64,000 nt of DNA from Leptobrachium leishanense (Eukaryota > Chordata > Amphibia > Anura > Megophryidae): NCBI GenBank assembly GCA_009667805.1, contig CM019063.1, positions 56,838,881 through 56,902,880 of the forward strand, written 5' to 3'. This document shows positions 1 to 10,579 of the stretch, in pieces (positions within the stretch are counted from its first letter, which is position 1; every line of letters starts with the position of its first letter). A model generated the notes under the pieces. It was given only the letters and a program-made list of their open reading frames with translations, had not been told where the DNA came from and searched no databases. The position numbers and the translations under genes are program-made.

Positions 1-154
1 GCATGGAGATGTGTCTCTTGGGAGGGCCCCAGAATGCAAAGAAGGATGCGTGTACAGAAATGTCCAAAGACCAGATGTTGATGGAGCAGTAGGTTGCCAC
101 CATCTGATTGTGATGGTCACAGTACCCCACAAAGGCAACATATAAACACAGTAG

Positions 155-714
155 AATTTAGAGTGGTACCTATCAATAAAAGTGGAGACAATACTTTGGT
201 ATCAAACTACCGTCCAATATCATTGCTCCCTGTAATGTCAAAAATCCTGGAAAAATGTGTTTACCCTAATTACGCGATTACTATCAGTATTGGAACTATT
301 TAACCCAGATCAATCCGGCTTCCGTCCAAATCATTCAACCACAACTGCCCTTTTAAAAGTTTGCAATGATATCCAGGCTGGCTTGGAACAAGGAAACCTA
401 ACTGGAGCCATCTTCCTTGATTTTGCCAAGGCCTTTGACACAGTAGACCATGGCATCCTATTGCAAAAACGTAAAAACTCCGGTATTGGTGATCGCACGC
501 TAACCTGGTTTCAATCATATGTGTCTGATCGGTCGCAATATGTGTCCATTTCTGACAGCACTTCCCTCTCCCTCCCAGTCACGTGCAGTGTACCCCAAGG
601 CTCAATACTCGGTCCCCTTCTATTCACGATATTCATAAATGATCTGCCCAATGTCTGCAAAGCCTCAATTTTACACATGTACGCAGACGACACTGTAATC
701 TATACCAGCAAAAA
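155..714 (+). pseudogene. L2/CR1-like LINE reverse transcriptase, 5' part
   Basis: Reverse-transcriptase domain of a non-LTR retrotransposon, read in two frames with a frameshift near 280-295. Visible blocks in order are SNYRPISLLPVMSKILEK, DQSGFRPNHSTTTALL, FLDFAKAFDTVDHGIL (first catalytic Asp), VPQGSILGPLLF and MYADDTVIY (catalytic Asp pair, about 676-704). The order and wording fit the L2/CR1/Rex group better than L1, whose blocks differ (compare 15914-18091). The endonuclease is absent; bases 1-154 hold no clear frame and are probably decayed upstream LINE sequence. The reading stops just after the YADD box, where a fold-back element begins. A related copy lies on the other strand at 2350-2995. 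It is a dead fragment. Confidence 0.85.
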
Positions 715-1067
715 ATTTCATCTGCGCTTATTCCCATTATACCGTGTGAAATAAAACATAGAGGATTTGGTTTCTTATTAATGGCCATTATAAGATTAGG
801 CTCGCCCACCAGCGTCAAGGCACCTCTAATGAGGGCGAGTCCTATCCAAAAATAAAGCCACAGGCTGCTGTATAGCAAACCATGAGCAGGTATGGTTTGC
901 TATAAAGCAGCCTGTGGCTTCATTTTTGGATAGGACTCGCCCTCATTAGAGGTGCCTTGACGCTGGCAGGCGAGCTTAATCTTATAATGGCCATTAATAA
1001 GAAACCAAATACTCTGTGTTTTGTTTCACATAGTATAATGGGAATAAGCGCAGATGACATTTTTTTC
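710..1067. mobile_element. Fold-back MITE (near-perfect 358-bp hairpin)
   Basis: Two arms of about 170 bases (roughly 711-883 and 892-1064) are reverse complements with few mismatches and are separated by a loop under 10 bases. Both ends read TCATCTGCGCTTATTCCCAT pointing inward. There is no coding capacity. It sits directly after the YADD box of the LINE fragment, so it probably inserted there. I could not fix a target-site duplication, so the superfamily is open. Confidence 0.8.
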
Positions 1068-1089
1068 TTTGTTATGCTTTGCCAACATA

Positions 1090-2344
1090 CACTATTTTGC
1101 CAAAAGTATTCGCTCACCTGCCTTGACTCGCATATGAACTTAAGTGACATCCCATTCCTAATCCATAGGGTTCAGTATATGATGTCGGTCCACCCTTTGC
1201 AGCTATAACAGCTTCAACTCTTCTGGGAAGGCTGTCCACAAGGTTTAGGAGTGTGTTTATGGGAATTTTTGACCATTCTTCCAGAAGTGCATTTGTGAGG
1301 TCACACACTGATGTTGGACGAGAAGACCTGGCTCTCAGTCTCCGCTCTAATTCATCCCAAAGGTGTTCTATTGGGTTGAGGTCAGGACTCTGTGCAGGCC
1401 AGTCAAGTTCATCCACACCAGACTCTGTCATCCATGTCTTTATGGACCTTGCTTTGTGCACTGGTGCACAGTCATTTGGAAGAGGAAGGGACCAGCTCCA
1501 AACTGTACCCACAAAGTTGGGAGCATGGAATTGTCCAAAATGTCTTGGTATGCTGAAGCATTCAGAGTTCCTTTCACTGGAACTAAGGGGCCAAGTCCAG
1601 CTCCTAAAAAACAACCCCACACCATAATCCTCCCTCCACCAAACTTTACACTTAGCACAATGCAGTAAGACAAGTACAGTTCTCCTGGCAACCGCCAAAC
1701 CCAGACTCGTCCATCAGATTGCCAGATGGAGAAGCACGACTCATCACTCCAGAGAACGCATCTCCACTGCTTTAGAGTCCAGTGGCGGCATGCTTTACAC
1801 CACTGCATCCGACGCTTTGCATTGCACTTGGTGACGTATGGCTTGGATGCAGCTGCTCGGCCATGGAAACCCAATCCGTTAAACTCTCTGCGCACTGTTC
1901 TTGAGCTAATCTGAAGGCCACATGAAGTTTGGAGGTCTGTAGCGATTGACTCTGCAGAAAGTTGGCGACCTCTTCGCTCTATGCGCCTCAGCATCCGCTG
2001 ACACCGCTCCGTCAGTTTACGTGGCCTACCACTTCGTGGCTGAGTTGCTGTCGTTCCCAAACACTTCCACGTTCTTATAATACAGCTGACAGTTGACTTT
2101 GGAATATTTATGAGCGAAGAAATTTCACGACTGGATTTGTTGCACAGGTGGCATCCTATCACAGTTCCACGCTGGAATTCACTGAGCTCCTGAGAGCGAC
2201 CCATTCTTTCACAAATGTTTGTAAAAACAGTCTGCATGCCTAGGTGCTTGATTTTATATACCTGTGGCCATGGAAGTGATTGGAACACCTGATTCTGATT
2301 ATTTGGATGGGTGAGCGAATACTTTTGGCAATGGCAATATAGTG
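1090..2344 (-). mobile_element. Tc1-type DNA transposon, complete ends
   Basis: The element is flanked by TA dinucleotides (1088-1089 and 2345-2346), as expected for Tc1/mariner. The left terminal repeat starts CACTATTTTGCCAAAAGTAT; the right one is its reverse complement with a 6-base insertion, and both run into CGCTCACC. The 1255-bp length is near the usual Tc1 size. It encodes one transposase on the minus strand, now frameshifted. It lies between two LINE fragments. Confidence 0.93.
1114..2204 (-). pseudogene. Tc1 transposase, frameshifted
   Basis: DDE transposase of the Tc1 family, which cuts at the element's terminal repeats and inserts at TA. The family start, [13 protein letters not shown], lies at 2204. 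A paired helix-turn-helix region follows ([18 protein letters not shown], then the GRPRKLTER hinge). The catalytic core shows WSDESCFS (first Asp), then NDCAPVHKA (second Asp, in another frame) and DLNPIEHLWDELERR (Glu). The frame changes near 1470-1500, between the GPFLFQ block and the second Asp, so no full protein can be made. Otherwise the sequence is well preserved over about 340-360 residues. The C-terminal reading runs past the usual AAKGGPTSY end before a stop at 1114. Confidence 0.93.
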
Positions 2345-2349
2345 TATCT

Positions 2350-2995
2350 CATTTGCTACACTTCCCAGCAGTGAACTAGAGTTAATAGAGATCTCTTAAG
2401 TGACTTTAGACTGGGGGAAGATTTGATGGTGTCTGGGAGGTTATTCCATATTTTCGGTGCTCTGTAGGAAAATGAGGACCAAGCCACTGTCTTCTTGTAT
2501 TGCGATATTGCAAGTAAGGTGCAGGTCCTGGATCGGAGGTTATAGGAGGAGGGAGCTGCTAGGCCTATTCAGGTAGGGTGGCAGCTTCCCAGAAAAGCTC
2601 TTAAACACCAGGTTGGAAAGGTGAAGGGTGCGTTTAGACTCCAGCGACGGCCAGTTTAGCTCTTTTAACATGTCACAGTGGTGGGTCATGTAGTTACATT
2701 GTAGCACAAAGTGACAGAATGAGTTATACAATGTAGTAAGTTTATGAAGGTGTGTTTGCGGGGCAGCTGCATACACTACAACTTTGTAATCAATAGCCAG
2801 CATAAGCATTTGTTGTATAATCTGCTTTCTTACCGCGAGGTTCAGGCAGGATTTGTTTCTGTACAGGGCACCTAGTTTGGGGTAAATTGTTCTTGCAGCA
2901 CGGCCTCCAGCTGCAGGAGATTTGGTTTGCTGGTATAGATTATGGTGTCGTCTGCATACATGTGTACAGTTGAGGCTTTGCAGATCCTGCACACT
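2350..2995 (-). pseudogene. L2/CR1-like LINE, 3' part on the opposite strand
   Basis: Minus-strand remnant beginning just upstream of the RT YADD box. Reading from 2990 leftwards gives the same KAS-x-x-HMYADDT block as in the first LINE fragment. It continues after decay into the C-terminal LINE region, recognisable by ALYRNKSCLNLAVRKQI, the VYAAAP block, YMTHHCDMLKELNWPSL and FSGKLPPYL (2540-2850). No frame spans the whole piece. The LINE 3' end lies near the Tc1 right end. Together with the plus-strand fragment at 155-714, the two overlap only at YADD but point towards each other. Confidence 0.75.
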
Positions 2996-3169
2996 GAGGG
3001 GAAGCACTTCTCCGTTGTAATTAATGCAGCATATGAATCCTACAAGAAAAGAGAAGAGAAGCGCACACATGTTGCTTCCTTGTTAGATGGACCAGTTCAT
3101 GGCTTACACTGCCTCAAAATATACAACGGTACTACAATAAAAATACCAGCCGTACCAAAATAATCCCAG

Positions 3170-3680
3170 AGGTTTCAATATTAAAAAAAATCCCCATTTT
3201 TATTAAATATTTCTTAAACCGTTTATTTTTTTCACTTTGACCATTTATGTTTTAGCCATTTTTCAGGATTTTTGGGTGAAATTTAGGTTCCTAACTCATT
3301 TTAAAAAAACAAGGCTTTTTTCCCCTAGGTTTCAATGTGAATTTTCTTGGCATTTTTATTAAATATTTCTTAAACCGTTTTTTTTTTTAACTTGCAGCAA
3401 AAAAAGCAATTTTGTTTTTTTATTTGTTAGGATTTTTTGGCATTTTTTGGGTGAAATTTTTATGTCAATGAAATGCCCTGATTTTCGGTGGGTCAGTTCG
3501 CCAGGTTTAAACAGGCAAATCCTATAGGTTTGAATGTAAAAAATATTCCTGTTTTTATTAAATATTTCTTAAGCCGTTAATTTTTTTCACTTGCTGCAAG
3601 AAGTCTCTTCTTTAATTTATTTTTGGATTTTTAGGCATTTTTCAGGAATTTTCACCTATGTACGTCAGTGGTCCTACACC
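3170..3680. repeat. AT-rich dispersed repeat, about 3 degenerate units
   Basis: A unit of about 170-180 bases recurs with the core TTTTTATTAAATATTTCTTA near 3196, 3353 and 3553, each followed by an AACCGTT-like string and a Phe/Leu-like T-rich tract. Inverted related copies occur at 33880-34000 and 60880-61010, and the motif GGTTTAAACAGG recurs near 3507 and 34262. No coding capacity is seen. Bases 2996-3169 hold nothing I recognise. Confidence 0.6.
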
Positions 3681-3689
3681 TTAAGGGGT

Positions 3690-4000
3690 TAAAATAAATT
3701 AGGTAACCTAAAATTTCAAACACAAAGTGCCGAAAAATGCCTGAAAAATTCTAAAAAATAAATAAGTAAAGAAACTTTCATTTAAATGGTAGTAATCTGT
3801 TTCACATTCTGAAATAACCAATAAAAAACAATCAATCAATCCAAAATTCCGTATTGATCCAAAATTACGGATCGAATGAACTGAGCCAAAACAAAACCAG
3901 TCCGAAATTACCTGAAACGAAAAGAAAAACAGTCCGAAAAAATCCGAAACGAAACAAAAAAAAGCCATGCAAATGTCTACCACATTCCCAGAAAAAGCAG
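3690..4000. repeat. CCGAAAT/ATTCGT-type degenerate short-motif repeat
   Basis: Many imperfect copies of short strings such as CCGAAA, CAAAATT and GAAACGAAA, resembling a degenerate satellite. The complementary type (ATTCGTA, TTTCGTTTTTAT) is found at 33480-33665. Each block lies next to the AT-rich dispersed repeat, so the two probably belong to one larger element. Confidence 0.45.
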
Positions 4001-5389
4001 CCTATCCTATGGCACATTTTTAAAGAGTGCATTTTAATAGGTTAATAAAAAATCTAATTGGATTGCAACATTAAACACTCTGTGACTGTTCATTTCTGTA
4101 TCAGAAAAGTGCTGCAGGGCAGTGAAAATGCATAATTTAACCCCATTACTACAAAGTAACTTTTAATTTTTTTTTTATGATAATTTTTTTATTGTAACAT
4201 GTATTTGAAACACTGGATGCAAAGTTAACAATTAAATATGGGGTAAAATAGAAAATTTGCACAGTCGTTGTTTTGAGATTATTTTAATTTAAAAAAAACA
4301 AACAATGTAAATTTGCTCATTTTTAATTTTTCATGTATTTGTATTTACAGAATTATTGTTGAAATGAAAGGTTCTAAACTCTAGATTGTGTCCTTTTATT
4401 TTACACAATTCCACACGGGGTCCGAATTATCAGCATACCGGCAGAAATGGTTTTGTGTCAAATACATTAAATGTGATGCAGACAGATAATAAAATGCTCA
4501 GATCTCCTGCTTATGAGGGTTTGTAGTGATCATAATGGGATTTTTAGCAACGCAGCTTCCAAAAAATACTAATAGATTATAAAAATAATATCTGTATGTG
4601 CTGCATAATGCCTGTATATGGAAATTACAGTAACACCTTGTATCTGTATGTGCTGCATAATGCCTGTGTATGGAAATTACAGCAACACCTTGTATCTGTA
4701 CTGTACAGGGACTTTCAGTCATTATAACCCCCTGAATCTTATCCCTGTACAGCAGTGAGTAACCCCAGAGCTCTCCCTTTATTCTGCCCTCTGCCTGGCT
4801 GTTATTCTGCAACAGCAATGTGTCTGAACTTTTTGTTACAGTGGGATTTGGGGCTGATATTTGCAGCTTGTTTTACTTCTTAGCAGGATGACTGGAGAGA
4901 GATAAGACAGTGAATTTATTTCTCCACAGGGGGCACAATAATCTTGTGTTTAAAAAGGTGTGAAAATTGGGTTTGATATGTTAATAATAGCTATTTAATG
5001 TATTACAATGCAAAATCGAGATAACTCAATTCTGGTAGTGAAAAGGTTAGTTGTGCGCTGTCTATCGAACTGGACAGAATAGCACACAGCAGCTGGTTTC
5101 TCATATATCTGTCTGCTCAGGAGGTCTAGAGGTTTCGAGTCGCCATTGATTTCCGTTCTCTCTCTCAGCAACTGTAAATTAATAACGCAGGAGGATCGTT
5201 CTTTTCCACCTACGGCATCACAACACATAAAATCAGCCCAAATATCCAACATTTTCTAACAAACGTACGAGAGGCTATTTCTGATCTAAAAACACACACT
5301 GTCGGCTCTTCTAATTATATTTTTTATTATTATCACCATTATTATTCCTAACAGGCACATTCCAATATTGCAAGTAATAAAACAGAGAC
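4001..5389. other. Sequence without recognised genes or elements
   Basis: Low-GC, apparently unique sequence. No frame carries a recognisable domain. The only structure seen is a small tandem duplication at 4591-4710, listed separately. Confidence 0.4.
4591..4706. repeat. 52-bp tandem duplication
   Basis: A 52-base unit beginning TCTGTATGTGCTGCATAATG occurs at 4591-4642 and 4643-4694 with two or three substitutions. A partial third copy starts at 4695. Confidence 0.9.
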
Positions 5390-5609
5390 ATAGTTACATA
5401 GTTACATAGGCTGAAAAAAGACATGCGTCCATCGGGTTCAGCCTCTCCCACATAACCTACTGCTGTTGATCCAAAAGAAGGCAAAAAACCCAGTCTGAAT
5501 GCTTGCCAATATGCAACATACTGGGAAAAATTTCCTTCTTGACCCCAGAATGGCAGTCAGATTTCTCCTTGGATCAAGAAGCTTTTACCCTCATATTAAA
5601 TATTATAAC
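5390..5609 (-). repeat. LINE-derived anuran dispersed repeat, left part
   Basis: Starts with ACATAGTTACATAGTTACAT and runs through the block CCCAGAATGGCAGTCAGATT. I recognise this text from memory as a very common dispersed repeat in frog genomes. It is interrupted at 5609 by a solo LTR and resumes at 6953. The join across the LTR reads smoothly, with ATAAC present at both sides. Confidence 0.65.
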
Positions 5610-5619
5610 TGTCACGGTG

Positions 5620-5915
5620 GCCCATGTCCGGGGAAATGTTGCACCTGAGCCCCATGTCTGGGGAAATGTTGCACCTGAGCCCCATGTCTGGGGAAATGTT
5701 GCACCTGAGCCCCATGTCTGGGGAAATGTTGCACCTGAGCCCCATGTCTGGGGAAATGTTGCACCTGAGCCCCATGTCTGGGGAAATGTTGCACCTGAGC
5801 CCCATGTCTGGGGAAATGTTGCACCTGAGCCCCATGTTTGGGGAAATGTTGCACCTTCGCCCCATGTCTGGGGAAATGTTGCAACTTCGCCCCATGTCCG
5901 GGGAAATGTTGCGGC
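5620..5915. repeat. 30-bp minisatellite in the solo LTR
   Basis: About ten near-identical 30-base units (GGGGAAATGTTGCACCTGAG plus ten more bases) lie in tandem. The outer units differ most (TCCG instead of TCTG, CTTCG instead of CTGAG). Units have no unique spacers. The long frames on both strands are a by-product of a period divisible by three. Confidence 0.97.
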
Positions 5916-6325
5916 CGTCACAGCAGCTGATATCCAGAAAGCCTTATTCCAGGGTACTGTGTACTACAGGACAGAGAATGGTGCTGCCCGCGAATCATAT
6001 GCAACATGCAGGAAGGACAACCAATCGCAGCACATGACCAGCTATCCTATAGCAGAGCAGGGCGTCTCCTCTGAGCACCAATAGGCAGTGCTGTGGCTCT
6101 ATTTAAAGGGCTTCCTTTCTCTTAGCAAGTTGCCCTAGCGTGTTTCCTGTTCCTAGTGCCTTGTTGTTATTTCTTGATTCCTATTCTGACTGATTTCCTG
6201 GTTTATACGATTCCGGCTTGTCTCAACTTCCCTGTATTCTGGCGCCCTGATTTCTGGCATAGTATAAACGGACCTCTATTTTCTTAACCCCTGCCTATGT
6301 GTGTTTTGTTGGTTTGCCCTGCTAA

Positions 6326-6752
6326 GGCTAGGGTCAGACTAACGCATTTTTCGCGTTGTCCATGAAAAAGTGCGTTCGAACGAATGGACGGATTTTTTCA
6401 CAGAATACGCGATAGCGGTCATACGATGCGCATTTTCGTCCGTGATTTTGTACGGATCATCAATAAAACCCTTTTTGCGTCTGGACGTTATGTTGGCCGG
6501 ACGTGTGCAGCGTCTGACGTCTCCCAATCACGCAAACACGCCGCTATGCGGCCGCAGCGCACTCTGTACGTCAGTAGTAGCGGTTTGACGTTCTATAAAA
6601 AATGCGTTCGTTTGCCACTTGCGTTGCGCGGAAGAACTTTCGTGCGGCCGTTCTTCGTATGTTACCCGGCATTGGACGTCATTTGCTGCTAGCACGGCCG
6701 TGATTTCGTGCGGTTAAACGCACGTTAAAAATGCTTTCGTCTGACCTTAGCC
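6326..6752. mobile_element. Harbinger-type MITE, copy 1 (GGCTAGGGTCAGAC ends)
   Basis: Terminal inverted repeats GGCTAGGGTCAGAC (left) and the complement of GGCTAAGGTCAGAC (right) extend for roughly 25 imperfect bases. The flanking triplets are TAA (left) and TTA (right), compatible with a decayed TWA duplication. A second copy at 44330-44778 has an exact TAA duplication. There is no coding capacity. It inserted into the solo LTR. Confidence 0.8.
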
Positions 6753-6952
6753 TTACCCGGTCATTATTAAGGACCGGCTAGCTAGAGCATTGTGGGTTAC
6801 TTTATTCCGCAGGTTGTTTTTCTTTGCACTCCACCACTTTATTTGTGTTCATCATTCTCAGTATTACTGACCATAACCCGGCCATTTCTAAGGACCGGTT
6901 GGTCAGGGTCTGTTGGCTTACAGTCTGCAAGCGGGGTTACCCGATCCTGACA

Positions 6953-7260
6953 ATAACCCTTAATATTCTGTGTCTGCAGGAAGTCATTCAGTCATTTTTT
7001 AAAATTCTGTAAGTCTCTGACCCAACCACCTCAACAGGCAGAGAATTCCACAGCTTTTTTGTTCTCACCGTAAAATAACCCTTCCTATGCTTTAGGCTGA
7101 ATTTTGTTTCTTCCAGTCTAAATGGATGACCCCTTGTCCTGTGTATAGTCCTGTTAATGAATAGGTTATCAGACAATGGTTGATAATGGCCCGTATATAT
7201 TTATATAAGGTTATCAGATCCTCTCTAAGGAGCCGTTTCTCTAAACTAAACAGGTTTTAC
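6953..7260 (-). repeat. LINE-derived anuran dispersed repeat, right part
   Basis: Continuation of the repeat at 5390-5609 after the solo LTR. The minus strand at 6988-7176 still reads a decayed LINE C-terminus (TRGHPFRLEETKFSLKHRKG, then FFT-like residues and LWNSLPVEVV), a block typical of the end of LINE ORF2. This shows that the repeat derives from a non-LTR retrotransposon in antisense. There is no active gene. Confidence 0.6.
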
Positions 7261-7943
7261 GACAAGCAGAACATTATCAGTAAAAAATAAAAACACTTTT
7301 ATGCAAACTTTTAATAATAGCTGGTAGCATTCCTTAAATGTGTGCTTCACTCTGTTCTATGTTTTGTTTTTCCAACAGAACAAGAACGTGCACATCGAAA
7401 TATTACTATTATTACTATTGCTGTTGTTATCACACAAAAATCGTTGGTGCCATAACTCTGTTGCAGCCTGAATAATCAGAAAGAAAATAAACATACCCAG
7501 GTGAATGTGGTATGATGTACCTTCGTGCAGTTAAAAGGAAAATTCTCAACAGGATGGCCGCAATGGCCTACACACAAATTGGTGTGAACAAGGATTAAAA
7601 ATTAACTTTTAATAGGGCCATTCTCGCTTTTCTGTTTTTGATGACACCCCCCACTCGGGGATGATTTGGAGGACACTTGTTTGTTATTTAACGCATTGTT
7701 TTTGATTGTTTCTTAGCGGAGTATGCTATTTGACCCTACGAGGCCCACTTTGATGGTCAGTTTGCGACCCCTTTTCTCGTAAAATAAAATCTTAAATATA
7801 AAAAATAAAAAATAAATTAAAAAAAGGATCCACAGATCCCGGTAGTACAAGACAAGACGTAAATATAAGGAATCGGGGTATGGATAAGGCCCCTTGGCTA
7901 TCAGGCACATACACATTAGCACAGCACCCCTGTATGTAGAGAG
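7261..7943. other. No recognised element
   Basis: AT-rich sequence with an A-rich tract near 7795-7825. I see no gene and no boundary signals except the hAT insertion site at its right edge (GTAGAGAG, 7936-7943). Confidence 0.4.
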
Positions 7944-10006
7944 CAGTGGCGTAGCGTGGGGGGGCCAGGGGGTGGTGGCCCCGGGCGCTATTTTCTTAGG
8001 GGCACATAATTTCAAAAGAAATTTGCGCCCTTAATAGTTCCCAGCAGCAGGGATCAGCTCGGCAAGGTGTCCACTCATGGACACTGGTGTCCGTGAGCGG
8101 CCCTTGCATAGACCGCTGAGTCCGGCAGGGAGGAGCAGGACAGAGCATTCTTACTGCTCCACTTCACACTGCGCCCCCCCTACACGGCGGAGGCACAACA
8201 TGCACAGAATGTGCCAACTGCTGCTGACCCCGCTGTGCCGGATGAGTGAGGAAACTGGGCTTCCGGATCTTGCTCCTCCTCTCGCTCTCCGTTGTCATCC
8301 TGCCCCACATACGTGTTCGGGGGCTGCTGAGGAGTAGGTTTGGCACCCACTGCAGCAAGGGACCAGAGAGAAAGATCCATGAAGGAGCAGGCCTGACAGT
8401 GTGAGTGTTTTGTCTTATCATACTCTGTCTGTCTCATTACCCTGAGTGTGGATTGTTGCTCTTGCTAGTGTTGCTTCTGACTGCCGAGTCTTCCTGCCTC
8501 TTCACTAACGTCCCGTAAATGCTTGACTTTAACCCTCTTTCCTGGACATCTCACTATTGTCCCTATGTTTTACTTCCTGCCCTCCTGTCTGCCTTCCTCT
8601 CTTCTCAGTGACATAGTTAAGCTGCAGGGTCTGTGCCCCCCCCTCTCTGTCTCCTCCGTAAGGGGTCAACAGAAACATTCTGAAACCCGAGCCGCGTTCA
8701 ATACCTCAGCAGCTGCTGAATTTATGCAGCGCAGCAATTCCGTTTGCTGCAGCATTGTCATTGACCGCTTTGGATGCGAATTTAGAAGCAAAAATGGCTG
8801 ACGATGCCCCCAGCTCATATTGAAAAATTGCCCCCAGCTTACACACATGGGTATATAGTGCTGCTGGCTTCCAATGAATTTTTAGCAGAGCTGAGCGCCT
8901 CTGCATAGGGGAAAAACATATCGGGGGGATATAAATTTGACTATTACAGTTCCATTTCTTTTTATATTTTATATTACCACTTAAAATGTAAATAGTTACC
9001 ATTTTCCAATAAATATTTGGTGCTTTGGTCAACAAACGCCTCGAAATGGACATTGCCGTACTGGACAATAACTTGCTCCATGGCCGTAGCCATCTCTACT
9101 ACGTCACACTAGCTACTCGCAGCATCTCTCCGAGTCGCTGCAAGTGCTAAGTTAGCAGGGCTGAGCGCTGAGCGGCAGAACGGTGTTCAGTGGCAAGATG
9201 CTAACTTAGCACTTGCAGTGGCTGAGGTATTGAACGCGGCTCTGCTCTCCACCTCTCACCTTCCATATTAACTCCTTTTAATGAACATGCCACATTAATT
9301 TATGATATGGCATGCTTATTGTTTATTAAGGGTTAATTATTAATAGAGTAATAAATATTTTAATGGTCAATATATTTTAATATTTTTTAACCTGTACATC
9401 TTAATTACTTACTTACTTTTTAATAAGTTTAATACTTTGAAATATTAGTGTATTTTGTTATATACTAATTTATAAAAAATGTAAAATAATTACGTTCATG
9501 TATAATTTACTTTATTAAATTATAAAATACATATGAATGAATGTGTTATTTAAATGTGTTTTAATATATAATTTGCATTAATCTATAATTATTTTAAAAT
9601 GTCATTGCTGTGGAGCTCTGACACTCATACACACTACACATTATTGTGAGTGTTATTGCTATGGAGCTCTGATACGCACATACACGCCACACATTACGAT
9701 ATCACAGCAATAAAACTCACCGTACTGTGTGGTGTGAATGAGCGCATCACGGAGCTCCACAGCAATAAAACTCACAGTAGTTTACTCTCACAGTGTGAAT
9801 AAGCTTGACTTTATTGTTGTGGAAGATATTGGGACGGGGGGGTATAAAAATACACCTTTGTCTACGTAGACAAAAAAATCTTGCACCAGCCCTGCCCAAG
9901 CTACCTGTGATCACAGGGAATCAAAGCGTGCTAACCAGTCCACAGGTTGGGGGGGGCAATTAATCTTGCCCTGCCCCGGACGCTGACAATCCACGCTACG
10001 TCACTG
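7944..10006. mobile_element. hAT-type non-autonomous element, copy 1 (CAGTGGCGTAGCGTGGG ends)
   Basis: The terminal inverted repeat is CAGTGGCGTAGCGTGGG on the left, with its near-complement CCACGCTACGTCACTG on the right. The 8-bp target duplication GTAGAGAG (7936-7943, 10007-10014) is exact, as in hAT elements. The left 105 and right 70 bases are shared with the element at 36138-38697, but the interior differs. This interior has inverted blocks (8688-8712 against 9222-9246, and 9140-9165 against 9190-9215), an AT-rich core at 9280-9600 and two minisatellite-like units at 8803-8860. There is no transposase. Confidence 0.9.
8803..8860. repeat. Two unexpanded GCCCCCAGCT units
   Basis: The text reads ATGCCCCCAGCTCATATTG and then ATTGCCCCCAGCTTACACAC, followed by ATGGGTATATAGTGC. 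This is the complement-type unit of the large minisatellites at 36558-38622, 39395-39750 and 61930-62695, here present about twice without expansion. Confidence 0.55.
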
Positions 10007-10014
10007 GTAGAGAG

Positions 10015-10450
10015 TAATTAATCTGTCGAGCAGAAAAGGAAACAATGGGCCGTCGAGGGTCCGTAATATATAGGAAAGACAGAAAGGAAAACTCAAGGGT
10101 GTGCTGTGCTTGGTAAAGGAAAAAATACAGTAGACAGATCTGTTACAAAATGGAAAACAATGTTTCCAGACCGTCCCTTGCTGTATGAAGAAAGGGCAAA
10201 TGCTAAGCAGGTTATGGCACCCCTATACCTACAATAACAATACAAAGAGCCACAATTAAGAATTCATAGCCAGAGGTCCTGAGTTGCAGCAGCACATTTG
10301 AGGATAAGTGCAGAACAGCTACAAAAAATATAAAAACGTTAAAGAATTGGCTACAGCCTTGCACCTGACCACAGGTCTGGTGCAAAACAGGTTCAACACT
10401 ATGCCAATCACGGCTCAGAGTCCTGATTGGGCAAATTTTGCCCAATCATG
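10015..10450. other. Undefined sequence upstream of the hAT transposase gene
   Basis: No gene is recognised. A perfect inverted repeat, GATTGGGCAAATTTTGCCCA plus three bases, lies at about 10424-10446. The left end of the hAT element that follows should be here but I could not identify it; the complement of its right end (GGGATGAGCCAAACACC) is not visible in this stretch. Confidence 0.35.
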
Positions 10451-10475
10451 GGCTCACAGAGCTAAGTCCCGCAGC

Positions 10476-10492
10476 ACACTATATAAGGTTTC
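10476..10492 (+). promoter_or_regulatory. TATA-like box upstream of the hAT transposase
   Basis: CACTATATAAGG lies about 700 bp upstream of the transposase ATG and just before the 5' tandem repeats. It is a plausible core promoter from sequence alone; no start site can be seen. Confidence 0.4.
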
Positions 10493-10579
10493 CAAGCAAT
10501 GCTTCTGCACGCATTTGAGAGGAGATTTCATAGGAGATTGTTGTTGTGTGTTCTTACTGCCGGTCTGCCACGCTACTGG

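Larger units (their letters stand above)
5610..6952 (+). mobile_element. Solo LTR of a gypsy-type retrotransposon
   Basis: The ends are TGTCA (5610) and TGACA (6952), and the flanking 5 bases are ATAAC on both sides (5605-5609, 6953-6957). That is the signature of an LTR left by recombination between two LTRs. A TATA-like CTATTTAAAGGG lies near 6100, matching the position of CTATTTAAAGCC in the LTRs at 56262 and 59006. The LTR contains a 30-bp minisatellite and a nested MITE; without the MITE it is about 915 bp. No internal region remains. Orientation is inferred from the TATA-like box. Confidence 0.9.

Noticed and set aside
155..2995. Twin-priming 5' inversion of one LINE copy
   Set aside because: In that process the inverted 5' part lies upstream of the 3' part; here it lies beyond the 3' end, so the order is wrong.
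5620..5915. CRISPR-like 30-bp direct repeats
   Set aside because: Units are contiguous, with no unique spacers, and the setting is a vertebrate LTR; it is a minisatellite.
9240..9252. Left target duplication for the large hAT (CTCTCCAC also follows 23483)
   Set aside because: The string is short and common, lies inside another hAT, and no matching terminal repeat follows it.
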